From Ponticaulis profundi (GTDB lineage Bacteria > Pseudomonadota > Alphaproteobacteria > Caulobacterales > Hyphomonadaceae), in the NCBI RefSeq assembly GCF_042659465.1, contig NZ_JBHSSW010000004.1:186001-250000 (forward strand): DNA of 64,000 nucleotides, read 5' to 3'. The position numbers and the translations under genes are program-made. A model generated the notes under the pieces. It did no database searches, was not told the origin of the DNA, and saw only the letters and a list, made by a program, of their open reading frames with translations. Positions 52,815 through 62,803 of the stretch are shown one piece after another (within the stretch, counting starts at the first letter, position 1; each line of letters begins with the position of its first letter).

Positions 52815-52934
52815 GATCCGCGACCCCTCGTCTGACGCAATGCCAATTCCTTAGCCGAAAACTTCGTCTTTCGGAACAATCTTCCCCGATGACAGTAATT
52901 TTATCTCTTGAAGGTTTGCGTAGGGGAAAGAAAA

Positions 52935-52950
52935 ATGACACCTACGTCAT
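52935..52950 (+). promoter_or_regulatory. Operator-like palindrome at the acyl-CoA ligase promoter
   Basis: ATGAC-ACCTAC-GTCAT forms 5-bp inverted arms just upstream of a TATAAG -10-like box (52953-52958), 30 bp before the ligase start. It is short, so it may be chance; a fatty-acid-responsive TetR or similar regulator is one possibility. Confidence 0.3.
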
Positions 52951-52979
52951 CATATAAGTCTAGAACCCCGGGGAGAGGC

Positions 52980-54614
<1,635 letters not shown>

Positions 54615-54643
54615 ACCGGTTTGTTCTTTAATCTCAATTCAGG

Positions 54644-54672
54644 CAGGTGCGGCGAAATCCGCACCTGTTTTT
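54644..54672 (+). terminator. Terminator after the acyl-CoA ligase
   Basis: CAGGTGCGG (54644-54652) pairs perfectly with CCGCACCTG (54659-54667) and is followed by five T. Confidence 0.92.
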
Positions 54673-54741
54673 GTTTACGGTTGACCCGGACAAGGCATCC
54701 GCTACCACTTGCAGAATGGAAAGTCGGGAGAACGCAGCCTT

Positions 54742-55836
54742 ATGAGTTCGTCAGTTGACGTCTCCCTGATCCTGCCCACGCGCAATGAGGCAGCCAATAT
54801 TGCGACGGCGATTTCGAGCGCTTCAGAGGTGCTATCCGCCTATAATTTCGAGATTATAGTCGTCGATGATGACAGTCCGGATGGCACAGCTGATATCGTT
54901 AGGCAGATTGCTGGTGAAAACCTGCGTGTGCGCTGTCTGCACAGGATCGGACGTCGCGGTCTGGCATCTGCCTGCATTGAGGGGGCGCTTGCGGCTTCCG
55001 GGCGCGTTATTGCGGTTATGGACGCTGACCTTCAGCATGATGAAGCTATTTTGCCAGAGCTTGTCGCCAGCGTCCTTGATGGCCGTGCAGATCTTGCCAT
55101 AGGGTCGCGCTATGTGGGGCAGGGTGGCATGGGCGATCTGTCGGACGACCGGGCCGCAAAGTCAGAGTTGGCGACCTCCCTGGCATCACGTTTTCTGAAG
55201 ATTGACCTGACCGATCCGATGAGCGGCTTTTTTGCGGTATCAGCCGAACGTTTTCGAAAGGCTATTCCACGCATGACGGGGCGCGGGTTCAAGATCCTAC
55301 TGGATTTTGTCTTTGCCGATCAGGGTAAGCTTCGCGTCCATGAAGTGCCGTTTGTCTTTCGCTCGCGACAGGATGGTGAAAGCAAACTCGACTCCGCGAA
55401 TGCTGTTCAGTTTCTAATGATGCTCTATGACCGGGCGCTTGGGCATATCATTCCCTCACGCTTTGTCCTTTTTGCCGCTGTCGGGGCGCTGGGCGTGCTG
55501 GTCCATATGGGTGTTCTGTTCGCCGTTTTCCGGCTGATGGGTGCAGGGTTTATGGCCGGACAGATCTGTGCCGTCCTTGTTGCGCTGACCTATAATTTCT
55601 TTCTCAATAACATGCTCACCTTCCGCGATGTCCGGCTGAAGGGTTGGGCCATGATCCGCGGCTGGCTGAGCTTTGCGCTCGTCTGTGGACTGGGTGCCAT
55701 CGCGAATGTCGGCGTGGCGGCTTATCTTTTCCAACAGACTGGCATCATGTGGTCGCTATCGGCGCTCGCCGGCATTCTGGTGGGGTCTGTCTGGAATTTC
55801 GTGATGTCATCCCGCTTCACCTGGGGACGTCTCTAG
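54742..55836 (+). CDS. Family 2 glycosyltransferase fused to GtrA (polyprenyl-phosphate sugar transferase)
   Basis: A 364-residue fusion. Residues 1-230 form a DPM1-type GT2 domain (VSLILPTRNEAANI; IIVVDDDSPDGTADI; AVMDADLQHDEAILPEL; DPMSGFFAVSAERF), which transfers a sugar from a nucleotide donor to polyprenyl phosphate. The last 125 residues are a GtrA-like four-helix domain (FVLFAAVGALGVLVHMGVLFAVF; TYNFFLNNMLTFRD; VWNFVMSSRFTWGRL) thought to flip the lipid-linked sugar. ATG 54742 follows GGGAG at 13 nt; a TTG at 54709 is possible. It converges with the PMT-type gene four bases away, a likely functional partner. Confidence 0.92.
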   Translation: MSSSVDVSLILPTRNEAANIATAISSASEVLSAYNFEIIVVDDDSPDGTADIVRQIAGENLRVRCLHRIGRRGLASACIEGALAASGRVIAVMDADLQHDEAILPELVASVLDGRADLAIGSRYVGQGGMGDLSDDRAAKSELATSLASRFLKIDLTDPMSGFFAVSAERFRKAIPRMTGRGFKILLDFVFADQGKLRVHEVPFVFRSRQDGESKLDSANAVQFLMMLYDRALGHIIPSRFVLFAAVGALGVLVHMGVLFAVFRLMGAGFMAGQICAVLVALTYNFFLNNMLTFRDVRLKGWAMIRGWLSFALVCGLGAIANVGVAAYLFQQTGIMWSLSALAGILVGSVWNFVMSSRFTWGRL

Positions 55837-55840
55837 GCGC

Positions 55841-57154
55841 TTAGGTCCACCCTTCCAGCCATATATAGCTGAGCCACTGGTCGCGCGGCATTTCAAGCGC
55901 GTAAACGACCGGCAGGAAATAGACGAACACGCCGATCGCACCGAGCCCGGCCAGTGCTGTCAGTCCGGATCGCAGCCTACCATGCGGCAACAGGCTGATT
56001 GCGCTGGCGATGGCAAAGCAGAGCAGCATGCCGCAGCCATGATAATAGAAGAAAAACCCGATCTGCTTCGGTAGAATGACATAGATCAGCCAGGCCGAGA
56101 GGAACGACAGACTAACAGCAATCGCCACGCCGTTTTGCCGACGCAGCCCCTGCAGCAGGACAAACACCACGGCCACCAGTCCGCCCCAATACACCACGAC
56201 ATTGCCGACATAGAAGATCGCTTCATGCCCCCCATGGTCAATGCTTTCGAAATGATACCAGATCGGCTCCAGCATGAGCGGCCATTCCCACCACTCGCTC
56301 TCATAGGAGTTCTCCGCCAGCGGCAGCGTCTGACGATCCAGCATGTCGAACTGAAAAGTTAGCAACTCTGGTAGAGAGAGAGGGTCCTGCGCCACAAACA
56401 GAAGCGGCAGGAAGGTCGAGAAATAGACCATAAGGCTCGTCAGGCCAAAGATCATCGCACAGCCGAACAGGCTGATATCTGGCCAGGAGCGAAAGTCCCG
56501 CCCGAACAGCACCTGAAGCAGTGGGCGCCGCCGTGCCATTGTTTCGAAGAAGCGCGCGAGCACCAGTCCTGAGAGCGCAATGAATGCATAAATGCCGACA
56601 ATCCATTTCGACGCAGCAGCAAGCCCTAGAAATACCCCGCCGACCAGCAGACAGAAAATCGCAATCGCTTTTGGTACGTGCCTGCTTGAAGAGGCCATCA
56701 GCCATGCTGCGGATATCGCAAACAGTGGATAGGCATAGGTGTCGAGCATGGCAGTCCGCGCCTGTACCGTGTAGGTGATGCTCAGCGTTATCAAAAGCGC
56801 GGTCAAAATCGCCAGAGGCAGGCTGCGAAACAGTTTGATCGCCATCTGAAAACAGGCATATACGCCCAACGCAGAAACAACCGCGCCAAGAATGCGCCAG
56901 CCAAAGGCGTTGTCACCGAACAGCCAGATGCCGAGCGCGATCATCTCTTTTGCAAACAGAGGATGTTCCGGGTTCGTGTTCTCTGAAAGGTCCAGCAAAG
57001 CCCGCGCGGCGGGGACATAATGGCTCTCGTCAAACACCAGTGTTTCCGGGTGACCCAGCGCAAATGTGAAGGCCAGAAGGGCCAGTGCGAGCAGAAAAAG
57101 TCCTGTCAGTTGCCGGGTCAGGAATTGAGCCAATGGGGCACCTTTCTGTTTCAC
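55841..57154 (-). CDS. PMT-family (GT39) membrane glycosyltransferase
   Basis: A 437-residue protein with about ten transmembrane helices and a PMT-like catalytic loop: FDESHYVPAARALLDLSENTNPEHPLFAKEMIALGIWLFG carries the Asp-Glu pair and the HP(P/L)..K motif of protein mannosyltransferases; TARTAMLDTYAYPLF in the next loop. It should transfer a sugar from a lipid carrier to a protein or lipid on the outer face of the inner membrane. The start is GTG 57154. The convergent GT2-GtrA gene could supply the lipid-linked donor. Confidence 0.88.
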   Translation of the reverse strand: MKQKGAPLAQFLTRQLTGLFLLALALLAFTFALGHPETLVFDESHYVPAARALLDLSENTNPEHPLFAKEMIALGIWLFGDNAFGWRILGAVVSALGVYACFQMAIKLFRSLPLAILTALLITLSITYTVQARTAMLDTYAYPLFAISAAWLMASSSRHVPKAIAIFCLLVGGVFLGLAAASKWIVGIYAFIALSGLVLARFFETMARRRPLLQVLFGRDFRSWPDISLFGCAMIFGLTSLMVYFSTFLPLLFVAQDPLSLPELLTFQFDMLDRQTLPLAENSYESEWWEWPLMLEPIWYHFESIDHGGHEAIFYVGNVVVYWGGLVAVVFVLLQGLRRQNGVAIAVSLSFLSAWLIYVILPKQIGFFFYYHGCGMLLCFAIASAISLLPHGRLRSGLTALAGLGAIGVFVYFLPVVYALEMPRDQWLSYIWLEGWT

Positions 57155-57293
57155 GCTCTTTTTGAGTCAGCCATTCCCTTCACGCCGCAATCGCGTAAAT
57201 GTGTTTCCGACTCACGGATAACCGCTTGATCTGACGATACGGCATTCGCGTAAGCACACACTAATCTTCATTCGGGTGAAAGGGCTAGTCATC

Positions 57294-58124
57294 ATGGCAT
57301 CCACGAAAAAGGGCGGATTGCGCGTTAAGTTCGCTTGGCTTGTTTTTATCCTGGCACTGGCTTTGCCGCTCTGGTTCATCGCAGCCGCGCTGGGCAGCAA
57401 GTATGGCCTCTGGGGCTGGCAGTTTGGCCTCGGCACCATGACCATCCAACTCGGTCCCATGCTGATTCTCGGGGTCGGTATTGCTGCGGTGGTTTCGCTC
57501 GTGCTCGGGCTTGTGAAGTCGCCGCGGGTAAAACCCTTTATTCTGTCGATTGCGGCGCTCATCATTGTCGGGCTCATTTTTGGCCGCATCGCCAATATGG
57601 GATCGGTGTCCGAAAACGTTCCACCAATTCATGACATACAGACAGATTGGGAAGATCCGATCCAGTTCTCAGATGCCATCATGACGGAACGGGAGAAAGT
57701 CGACGGGGTAAACCCGGTCGAAGATGATCCGGTCATCGCCGAATACGCGAAATCGAGATGGCCGGACATGGCAGGGCGCAGCGTGGCTGAGGTGCAACGC
57801 GAAAGCTATCAGCCTATGAATACCTATATCGCACCGGCACCGCCAGATGTGCTCTATGCGGCCGCATATTCCACATTGGCTGACCTCGGCATAGAGATTG
57901 TCACGGCGGATGAGGAAAACTATGTGCTCGAAGGCACATACACCTCGCAATGGTTCGGATTTAAAGACGATGTGGCCGTTCGTATTCGTCCGAAAGGCGA
58001 GGGCAGTGAGATGGATGTCCGCTCGGTGTCCCGTGTTGGCCTGTCAGATCTCGGCGCAAATGCAGAACGGGTCTATGCCATTCTGGAAGGTGTCCGCGCA
58101 CGGATCGGCACACCTCCAGAGTAA
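57294..58124 (+). CDS. DUF1499 membrane protein
   Basis: A 276-residue protein with three N-terminal helices (FAWLVFILALALPLWFIAAALG; LGPMLILGVGIAAVVSLVLGLV; FILSIAALIIVGLIFGRIANM) and a C-terminal DUF1499 domain from about residue 105 (PPIHDIQTDWEDPIQFSDAI; DVLYAAAYSTLADLGIEI; GFKDDVAVRIRPKGEGSEMDVRSVSRVGLSDLGANAERV). Function unknown; the domain is a beta-rich extracytoplasmic or cytosolic module. ATG 57294 has AAAGGG 11 nt upstream; a GTG at 57276 is less likely. Confidence 0.87.
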   Translation: MASTKKGGLRVKFAWLVFILALALPLWFIAAALGSKYGLWGWQFGLGTMTIQLGPMLILGVGIAAVVSLVLGLVKSPRVKPFILSIAALIIVGLIFGRIANMGSVSENVPPIHDIQTDWEDPIQFSDAIMTEREKVDGVNPVEDDPVIAEYAKSRWPDMAGRSVAEVQRESYQPMNTYIAPAPPDVLYAAAYSTLADLGIEIVTADEENYVLEGTYTSQWFGFKDDVAVRIRPKGEGSEMDVRSVSRVGLSDLGANAERVYAILEGVRARIGTPPE

Positions 58125-58152
58125 TAAACGCTGAAACAATGCCGCGCGGCTA

Positions 58153-59055
58153 TCAGCTGGCCGTGCGGTATGTCCCGTCAATGGTTGCGCCATTCTCGGC
58201 TTTCACACGGCCATCCTTGACCAGATGGATCATATGACCGAGCACCGAATGGCATGCTGCCGGATGTAGGCTCTTGTCGACATCTGCGTAAATCGTCCGA
58301 ACCATGTCAGGGATGCGCGTATCACCCGCTTCGAGCCGCGCCAGAATAGCCGCTTCGCGCTTTTTACGGTGATCGATATAGGCCTGAATAAAGCCTGTGA
58401 CGTCTTCGGTTACTGGCGGGCCATGGGTTGGGACAATCTTTGAAAAGCCCATGTCGCGCACTTTTTCCAGACTGTTGAAATAATCGCCCATATCGCCGTC
58501 CGGCGGCGAAATAACCGTCGTGGACCACCCCATGATGTGATCGCCGGAAAACAGCGTTTTCTCTTCTCTCAGCCCAAAGCAGAGATGGTTGGAGGTATGC
58601 CCTGGTGTTTCGATAACATCCATCGTCCAGCCCGGACCTTCAAACACATCGCCGTCGCCGACCGTGACATCTGGCTTGAAGCTCAGATCGTCTCCGGCTT
58701 CCATGCGCACTTCCGCTTCGGAGGGAGCGCCAGCGGCGCGGCCATATACTTTGCAACCGGCCCATTCGGCCAGCGGATGGGCGAGTGGGGAATGGTCCAT
58801 ATGGCTGTGTGTCACAACGACATGGCTGATGGTTTCACCTTCCAGGGCCGCCTTCAGCGCTTCCAGATGTTCTGGAATGGCAGGGCCTGGATCGATGACA
58901 CAGACGGTGCCGTTGCCGATAATGTATACGCCCGTTCCGTAATAGGTGAAAGCGCCGGGATTGTTCGCCACAACGCGGCGGACAAGTGGGCTAAGTCGCG
59001 CGACTTGACCATATTCGAAGTCCATTTCCCGGACATATGGAATCGGTGATGCCAT
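58153..59055 (-). CDS. Metallo-beta-lactamase-fold hydrolase
   Basis: A 300-residue cytosolic MBL-fold enzyme, with the metal motif THSHMDHS (residues 82-89) as HxHxDH, ETPGHTSNHLCFGL, FSGDHIMGWSTTVISPPDGDMGDYFNSLEKV, and ILPTHG-type VPTHGPPV. The C-terminal winged-helix-like part (CHSVLGHMIHLVKDGRVKAE) resembles the LACTB2/glyoxalase II-like subgroup that includes endoribonuclease-like members. The exact substrate is unknown. GAGAG precedes the ATG. Confidence 0.9.
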   Translation of the reverse strand: MASPIPYVREMDFEYGQVARLSPLVRRVVANNPGAFTYYGTGVYIIGNGTVCVIDPGPAIPEHLEALKAALEGETISHVVVTHSHMDHSPLAHPLAEWAGCKVYGRAAGAPSEAEVRMEAGDDLSFKPDVTVGDGDVFEGPGWTMDVIETPGHTSNHLCFGLREEKTLFSGDHIMGWSTTVISPPDGDMGDYFNSLEKVRDMGFSKIVPTHGPPVTEDVTGFIQAYIDHRKKREAAILARLEAGDTRIPDMVRTIYADVDKSLHPAACHSVLGHMIHLVKDGRVKAENGATIDGTYRTAS

Positions 59056-59082
59056 GTGAGTTCTCTCTTATTGTGTCGAGAG

Positions 59083-60021
59083 CTAGCCTCGAACTTTTGG
59101 CGCATAAGCCGCCGAAAACGCGCGTGCCATCAGACGGGTAGAGCGCAGCTTTTGCCCGAGCGGCAAAGCAACGGGTGGCCCCATGTCCGTCTTGTTTGCA
59201 TCGACGATGAAGATCTTTTTGGACGTCGCGTCGCGCAACACGTCAACGCCGCCCCAGTCCAGGCCGATTTCCTTTGCGAAATTGCGGATGATGGCCATTT
59301 CGTCGCTGCTGAAACAGGTGTGCGGCAGCATGTGCGACACATCGCAATTCTCGTTCGCAAAGCGTCGTGATTGTGGGCGACGCTTACGGAAAACGATGGT
59401 GGGTTCCCCGGCCACGAACGTAGTGCGCAGATCTTCCACCAGACCGCCGGAAACACGGTTGTCGATCAGGCGCTGATAGGTCTTGCCGTCAATCGGATCC
59501 ATCGGGCCTTCGATGATGCGCCCATCATGGGCCGCATTGATTTCGGATTTCTCGACCATGGGGCCATCAAATGCGCGCGGATCGACCGCGAGCGAATAAC
59601 CGGCAACCCGCTCAAACGCTTCGGCAACATGCGTTTTAGATACGTCGCGACAGCCGAAATTGATCAGCTTTGCATGTGATGGAATGTTTTCAGGAAGCTT
59701 TGCCTCGCAGTGCGTGGTGTCATCAAAGTGGAAGATGACGTCAGCGCGAGACGGGTCTTTTTCAATAATTGCGCCAGCCGCATGAAGTACTGGCCAGATA
59801 AAATACCAGGGGCGCGGTGTGTCCGGCAGGAATGCAATACGGGGTTTCCGGTGGCCGCGTGCCATATGCCAGAACCGCCAGCCCTGGGTCAGGGTAAAAA
59901 AGCTGATCCAGACAAGAACATCTGTCACCAGTCCGACGTTCAGGGGCACGTGGTGTCCGGTCTTTTTGACCAGAAATGTACCGTCCTGAAATTCAAAGTC
60001 TGAGAGCCAGAATTTACTCAT
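59083..60021 (-). CDS. ATP-grasp-like protein of unknown function
   Basis: A 312-residue protein. The N-terminal 100 residues include a hydrophobic stretch (VGLVTDVLVWISFFTL) and WYFIWPVLHAAGAIIEKDP-type Rossmann elements. The C-terminal part looks like an ATP-grasp fold: EIGLDWGGVDVLRDATSKKIFIVDANKTDMGPP resembles the metal-binding end of such domains (D-V-L-R-D, D-A-N-K). FGCRDVSKTHVAEAF with Lys could bind ATP. No partner gene is present; the MBL hydrolase is 27 bp downstream. It may ligate carboxylates to amines, as in peptide or glycan modification, but that is inference. Confidence 0.65.
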   Translation of the reverse strand: MSKFWLSDFEFQDGTFLVKKTGHHVPLNVGLVTDVLVWISFFTLTQGWRFWHMARGHRKPRIAFLPDTPRPWYFIWPVLHAAGAIIEKDPSRADVIFHFDDTTHCEAKLPENIPSHAKLINFGCRDVSKTHVAEAFERVAGYSLAVDPRAFDGPMVEKSEINAAHDGRIIEGPMDPIDGKTYQRLIDNRVSGGLVEDLRTTFVAGEPTIVFRKRRPQSRRFANENCDVSHMLPHTCFSSDEMAIIRNFAKEIGLDWGGVDVLRDATSKKIFIVDANKTDMGPPVALPLGQKLRSTRLMARAFSAAYAPKVRG

Positions 60022-60140
60022 ACTCTATCTTCCCGTGCGTCCAGCACCCCCTATGTCGCAATTTTTGTAGGGCGTCTACTGGCCCGAAGATTGCGATGCA
60101 GCTGGTAACGCTTTGTGTAGGACCAGTTTAGGACATTCTC

Positions 60141-60296
60141 GTGACAGGCAAAATCACTGATACTCTTTTTCGCGTGATAAGACCGTTATGTGCCGGGTTG
60201 ATTGCCATTCTCGCCATGCATGCCCTTGGTCAATCCGACGCAAAAGAACCAGCCTCTCAGAATAGTGTGGTCACATTGAGGGTTCCGGCAGCCTGA
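60141..60296 (+). CDS. Possible 51-residue secreted peptide
   Basis: A short frame from GTG 60141 (AGGA 8 nt upstream) to TGA. It begins basic, has a hydrophobic core (LCAGLIAILAMHALG) ending in a possible cleavage site before QSDAKEP, and a mature tail of about 20 residues (ASQNSVVTLRVPAA). Its stop codon abuts the stop of the convergent gene at 60297. Without relatives to compare, a chance frame cannot be excluded. Confidence 0.35.
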   Translation: MTGKITDTLFRVIRPLCAGLIAILAMHALGQSDAKEPASQNSVVTLRVPAA

Positions 60297-60734
60297 TCAG
60301 CTCGTTGTTGATAGGTGTTCGAGGGCAGGTGCCATACCGGTCAGATTGTAACCGGCTGCCTCAGAATGTTGCAGGATGTCGGCGACATCCATCTTTCCGG
60401 ATGCGGCCTGCGCAAACGCCCACAAGGTGATGGAACGGGTCCCGGAGCGGCAGAAGGCCAGCACCTTGTTATCGCCCGCAGTTTCCAGCTCAGAAAGCGT
60501 TTTTCGGACATCTTCCACTTCAGGTGGCCCCTGTATTGGAATATGAGCAAAAGTTAATCCTTCGGCTTCAGCCTGTGCCACAAGCGTTTCAGTTGCAGGT
60601 TGATCCGGGGTCTCGCCAGACGGGCGATTCATGATCAGACTTTTAAAGCCCTGTTCCGCTGCAAGTTTAACGTCATCCGCCGTGATTTGAGGCGCGACGT
60701 AGAATTTCTCTGTGACCTTGCGAAAATCTGCCAT
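60297..60734 (-). CDS. CX5R phosphatase/sulfurtransferase-like protein (DUF442, TIGR01244)
   Basis: A 145-residue protein of the DUF442/Blh family, a dual-specificity-phosphatase-like fold. The active-site loop is AFCRSGTRSITLW (CX5R); KVTEKFYVAPQITADDVKLAAEQGFKSLIMNRP and PIQGPPEVEDV are conserved. In other bacteria these domains are linked to sulfide oxidation or biofilm control, often fused to an MBL domain; here it is separate. ATG 60734 with GGAAAC in front is preferred over a TTG 12 nt upstream. Confidence 0.85.
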   Translation of the reverse strand: MADFRKVTEKFYVAPQITADDVKLAAEQGFKSLIMNRPSGETPDQPATETLVAQAEAEGLTFAHIPIQGPPEVEDVRKTLSELETAGDNKVLAFCRSGTRSITLWAFAQAASGKMDVADILQHSEAAGYNLTGMAPALEHLSTTS

Positions 60735-60841
60735 GACTGTTTCCAATCCGGAAAGTTTTAAAAAACATGCTTTAAACCCTGTTGCCAGTGATGAGAAACA
60801 GGGTAAAGCCGTGGGAAAGAGCTTTCTGCGGAAAAATAATG

Positions 60842-60886
60842 CTTATCGATGGGTGAACACCATCAGTGTATGCCTCTGACGATAAG
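60842..60886 (+). repeat. Spaced inverted repeat in the oppB leader
   Basis: CTTATCG (60842-60848) and CGATAAG (60880-60886) are perfect inverted arms enclosing a smaller hairpin, GATGG (60848-60852, sharing the G at 60848 with the outer arm) pairing with CCATC (60860-60864). It lies 23 bp before the oppB start, just ahead of GGAG. Confidence 0.45.
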
Positions 60887-60909
60887 ATGTTTGGAGTATT
60901 TTTGTAAAA

Positions 60910-61881
60910 GTGCCGCGTTTTCTTTCCAGAATTTCTGTCTCATTTATTTTGCGAAGGTTGGCCGTTGCGATTCCGACCTTGTTGCTCGTCATCACCGTTG
61001 CTTTTTTCATGATGCGTGCAGCGCCCGGCGGGCCATTTGATACCGATCGGAAACTGCCACCGGCTGTTGAGCAAAAAATCCTCGAAAAATACGGCATGGA
61101 TAAGCCGGTTTTTGAACAATATGTCGACTATCTCGGCGATGTTGTAACTGGCGATTTCGGTCCTTCTCTCAAGAACAGAGACAAAACGGTTTCAGACCTG
61201 ATCTCGGAAGGTCTGCCCGTCAGTGCCACGATCGGTGGCATTGCCATGTTCCTCGCCTTTTTCGTCGGGGGCGGGCTCGGCATTATTGCGGGGCTGAGAC
61301 AGAACAGCTTTCTCGATTACTTCCTCATGGGCTTTGCGACGCTCGGCATATCCGTTCCATCCTATGTAATCGGTCCGGTTGCGGCGCTGATCTTTGGTGT
61401 GGGGATCGAAATTTTTGGATTCCGCACCAATTTCTTCGCGCCCGGCGGTCTCGATATGGGGCGGATGACGGCATACACCATCACCTTACCGGTGCTGACA
61501 CTTGCCCTCTATTACATCGCAGGAATATCGCGGATCATGCGGGGGAGTATGATTGAGGCGATGCGCTCCAACCACATCCGTACGGCCCGTGCTAAAGGCG
61601 CGTCGGAAGTCGAAGTGGTGCTCAAGCATGCGCTGCCAATCGCCATTCTGCCGCTTATTTCCTATCTTGGTCCGGCATCGGTCGGTGTGATCACAGGTTC
61701 GCTCGTGATCGAGCGGGTATTCAGCCTGCCGGGCATTGGATCTTTCTTTATCGATGGTGCGCTGAACCGGGATTATACGCTTGTCATGGGCGTTGTGATC
61801 CTTTTTGCCAGCCTGATCATTCTGATGAATTTGATCGCTGACATTCTTTACGCAATTCTCGACCCGCGGGTGAAATACTGA
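60910..61881 (+). CDS. oppB: Oligopeptide/dipeptide ABC transporter permease, OppB/DppB type
   Basis: A 323-residue inner-membrane permease. The family opening FILRRLAVAIPTLLLVITVAFFMMRAAPGGPF, the EAA-like loop SMIEAMRSNHIRTARAKGASEVEVVLKHALP, and VIERVFSLPGIGSFFIDGALNRDYTLVMGVV are diagnostic. It starts at GTG; GGAG is 13 nt upstream, an unusually long spacing. It pairs with OppC, whose ATG overlaps the stop by one base. The ATPase subunits are not in the window. Confidence 0.95.
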   Translation: MPRFLSRISVSFILRRLAVAIPTLLLVITVAFFMMRAAPGGPFDTDRKLPPAVEQKILEKYGMDKPVFEQYVDYLGDVVTGDFGPSLKNRDKTVSDLISEGLPVSATIGGIAMFLAFFVGGGLGIIAGLRQNSFLDYFLMGFATLGISVPSYVIGPVAALIFGVGIEIFGFRTNFFAPGGLDMGRMTAYTITLPVLTLALYYIAGISRIMRGSMIEAMRSNHIRTARAKGASEVEVVLKHALPIAILPLISYLGPASVGVITGSLVIERVFSLPGIGSFFIDGALNRDYTLVMGVVILFASLIILMNLIADILYAILDPRVKY

Positions 61882-62783
61882 TGATCGGAATTCAGGACGC
61901 TCAGAACAAAGCTGCACTCGAGCAGGCAGCTGTCGAAGGTCGCTCCCTCTGGGATGATGCGCGTGCTCGCCTGTTCCGGAACAAGGCTGCGGTGTTTGCG
62001 ATGATCGTGCTTGGCCTGTTCACGGCTATTTCGCTTCTGGTGCCGCTGTTCTGGCCGCATAACTATGCCACGATCTACACGGACCGTGTCAGCCTGCCGC
62101 CAACCTTTGAGCATCTGCACATTCTGGGCACCGACACGCTCGGACGCGATCAGTTTGCCCGCATGATGCTCGGCTTTCGCGTTTCGCTGGCCGTCGGTCT
62201 GCTTGCGACGTTTGTCAGCCTGGTGATCGGTGTAACCTGGGGCGCGATCGCCGGCTTTTTTGGAGGTCGGGTTGATCAGGTGATGATGCGTCTCGTCGAT
62301 GCGCTCTACGCCATTCCGTTTATCTTCTTCGTCATTCTTCTGACGACGGTGTTTGAGCGGAACCTCTATCTGATCTTCATCGCCATCGGTGCTGTTGAAT
62401 GGCTCACAATGTCCCGCATTGTGCGTGGCCAGACACTGACGACGAAGACGAAGGAATTCATTGAGGCGGCCAGGGCCGCTGGTGTGTCACAGCCTGCAAT
62501 CATTCTTCGTCATATCGTGCCGAACATCGTTGGACCGGTGGTGATTTACATCACCCTGATCATTCCGCAGGTGATTTTGCTGGAAAGCTTTCTCAGCTTT
62601 ATCGGTCTTGGCATCAACGAGCCGCTGACGTCGCTTGGCGTGCTGCTCTCGCAGGGCAAGGCGCAAATGTCGTCCAAGCCGTGGCTGCTGATCTATCCGG
62701 CTGTGATTATGGCTGTAACGCTCTTGTGCCTGAACTTTCTGGGAGACGGCGTGCGTGACGCCGTCGACCCGAAAGAGCGCTGA
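61881..62783 (+). CDS. oppC: Oligopeptide/dipeptide ABC transporter permease, OppC/DppC type
   Basis: A 300-residue partner permease to OppB. LFRNKAAVFAMIVLGLFTAISLLVPLFWP is the typical N-terminal helix, HILGTDTLGRDQFARMMLGFRVSL the conserved loop, EFIEAARAAGVSQPAIILRHIVPNIVGPVVIY the EAA motif, and SFLSFIGLGINEPLTSLGVLLSQGK the last signature. Translation is coupled to oppB through a TGATG overlap. The following gene is on the other strand, and the substrate-binding gene begins 0.68 kb downstream. Confidence 0.95.
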   Translation: MIGIQDAQNKAALEQAAVEGRSLWDDARARLFRNKAAVFAMIVLGLFTAISLLVPLFWPHNYATIYTDRVSLPPTFEHLHILGTDTLGRDQFARMMLGFRVSLAVGLLATFVSLVIGVTWGAIAGFFGGRVDQVMMRLVDALYAIPFIFFVILLTTVFERNLYLIFIAIGAVEWLTMSRIVRGQTLTTKTKEFIEAARAAGVSQPAIILRHIVPNIVGPVVIYITLIIPQVILLESFLSFIGLGINEPLTSLGVLLSQGKAQMSSKPWLLIYPAVIMAVTLLCLNFLGDGVRDAVDPKER

Positions 62784-62803
62784 TCCCGGTCAGCTCGCGC
62801 GGG

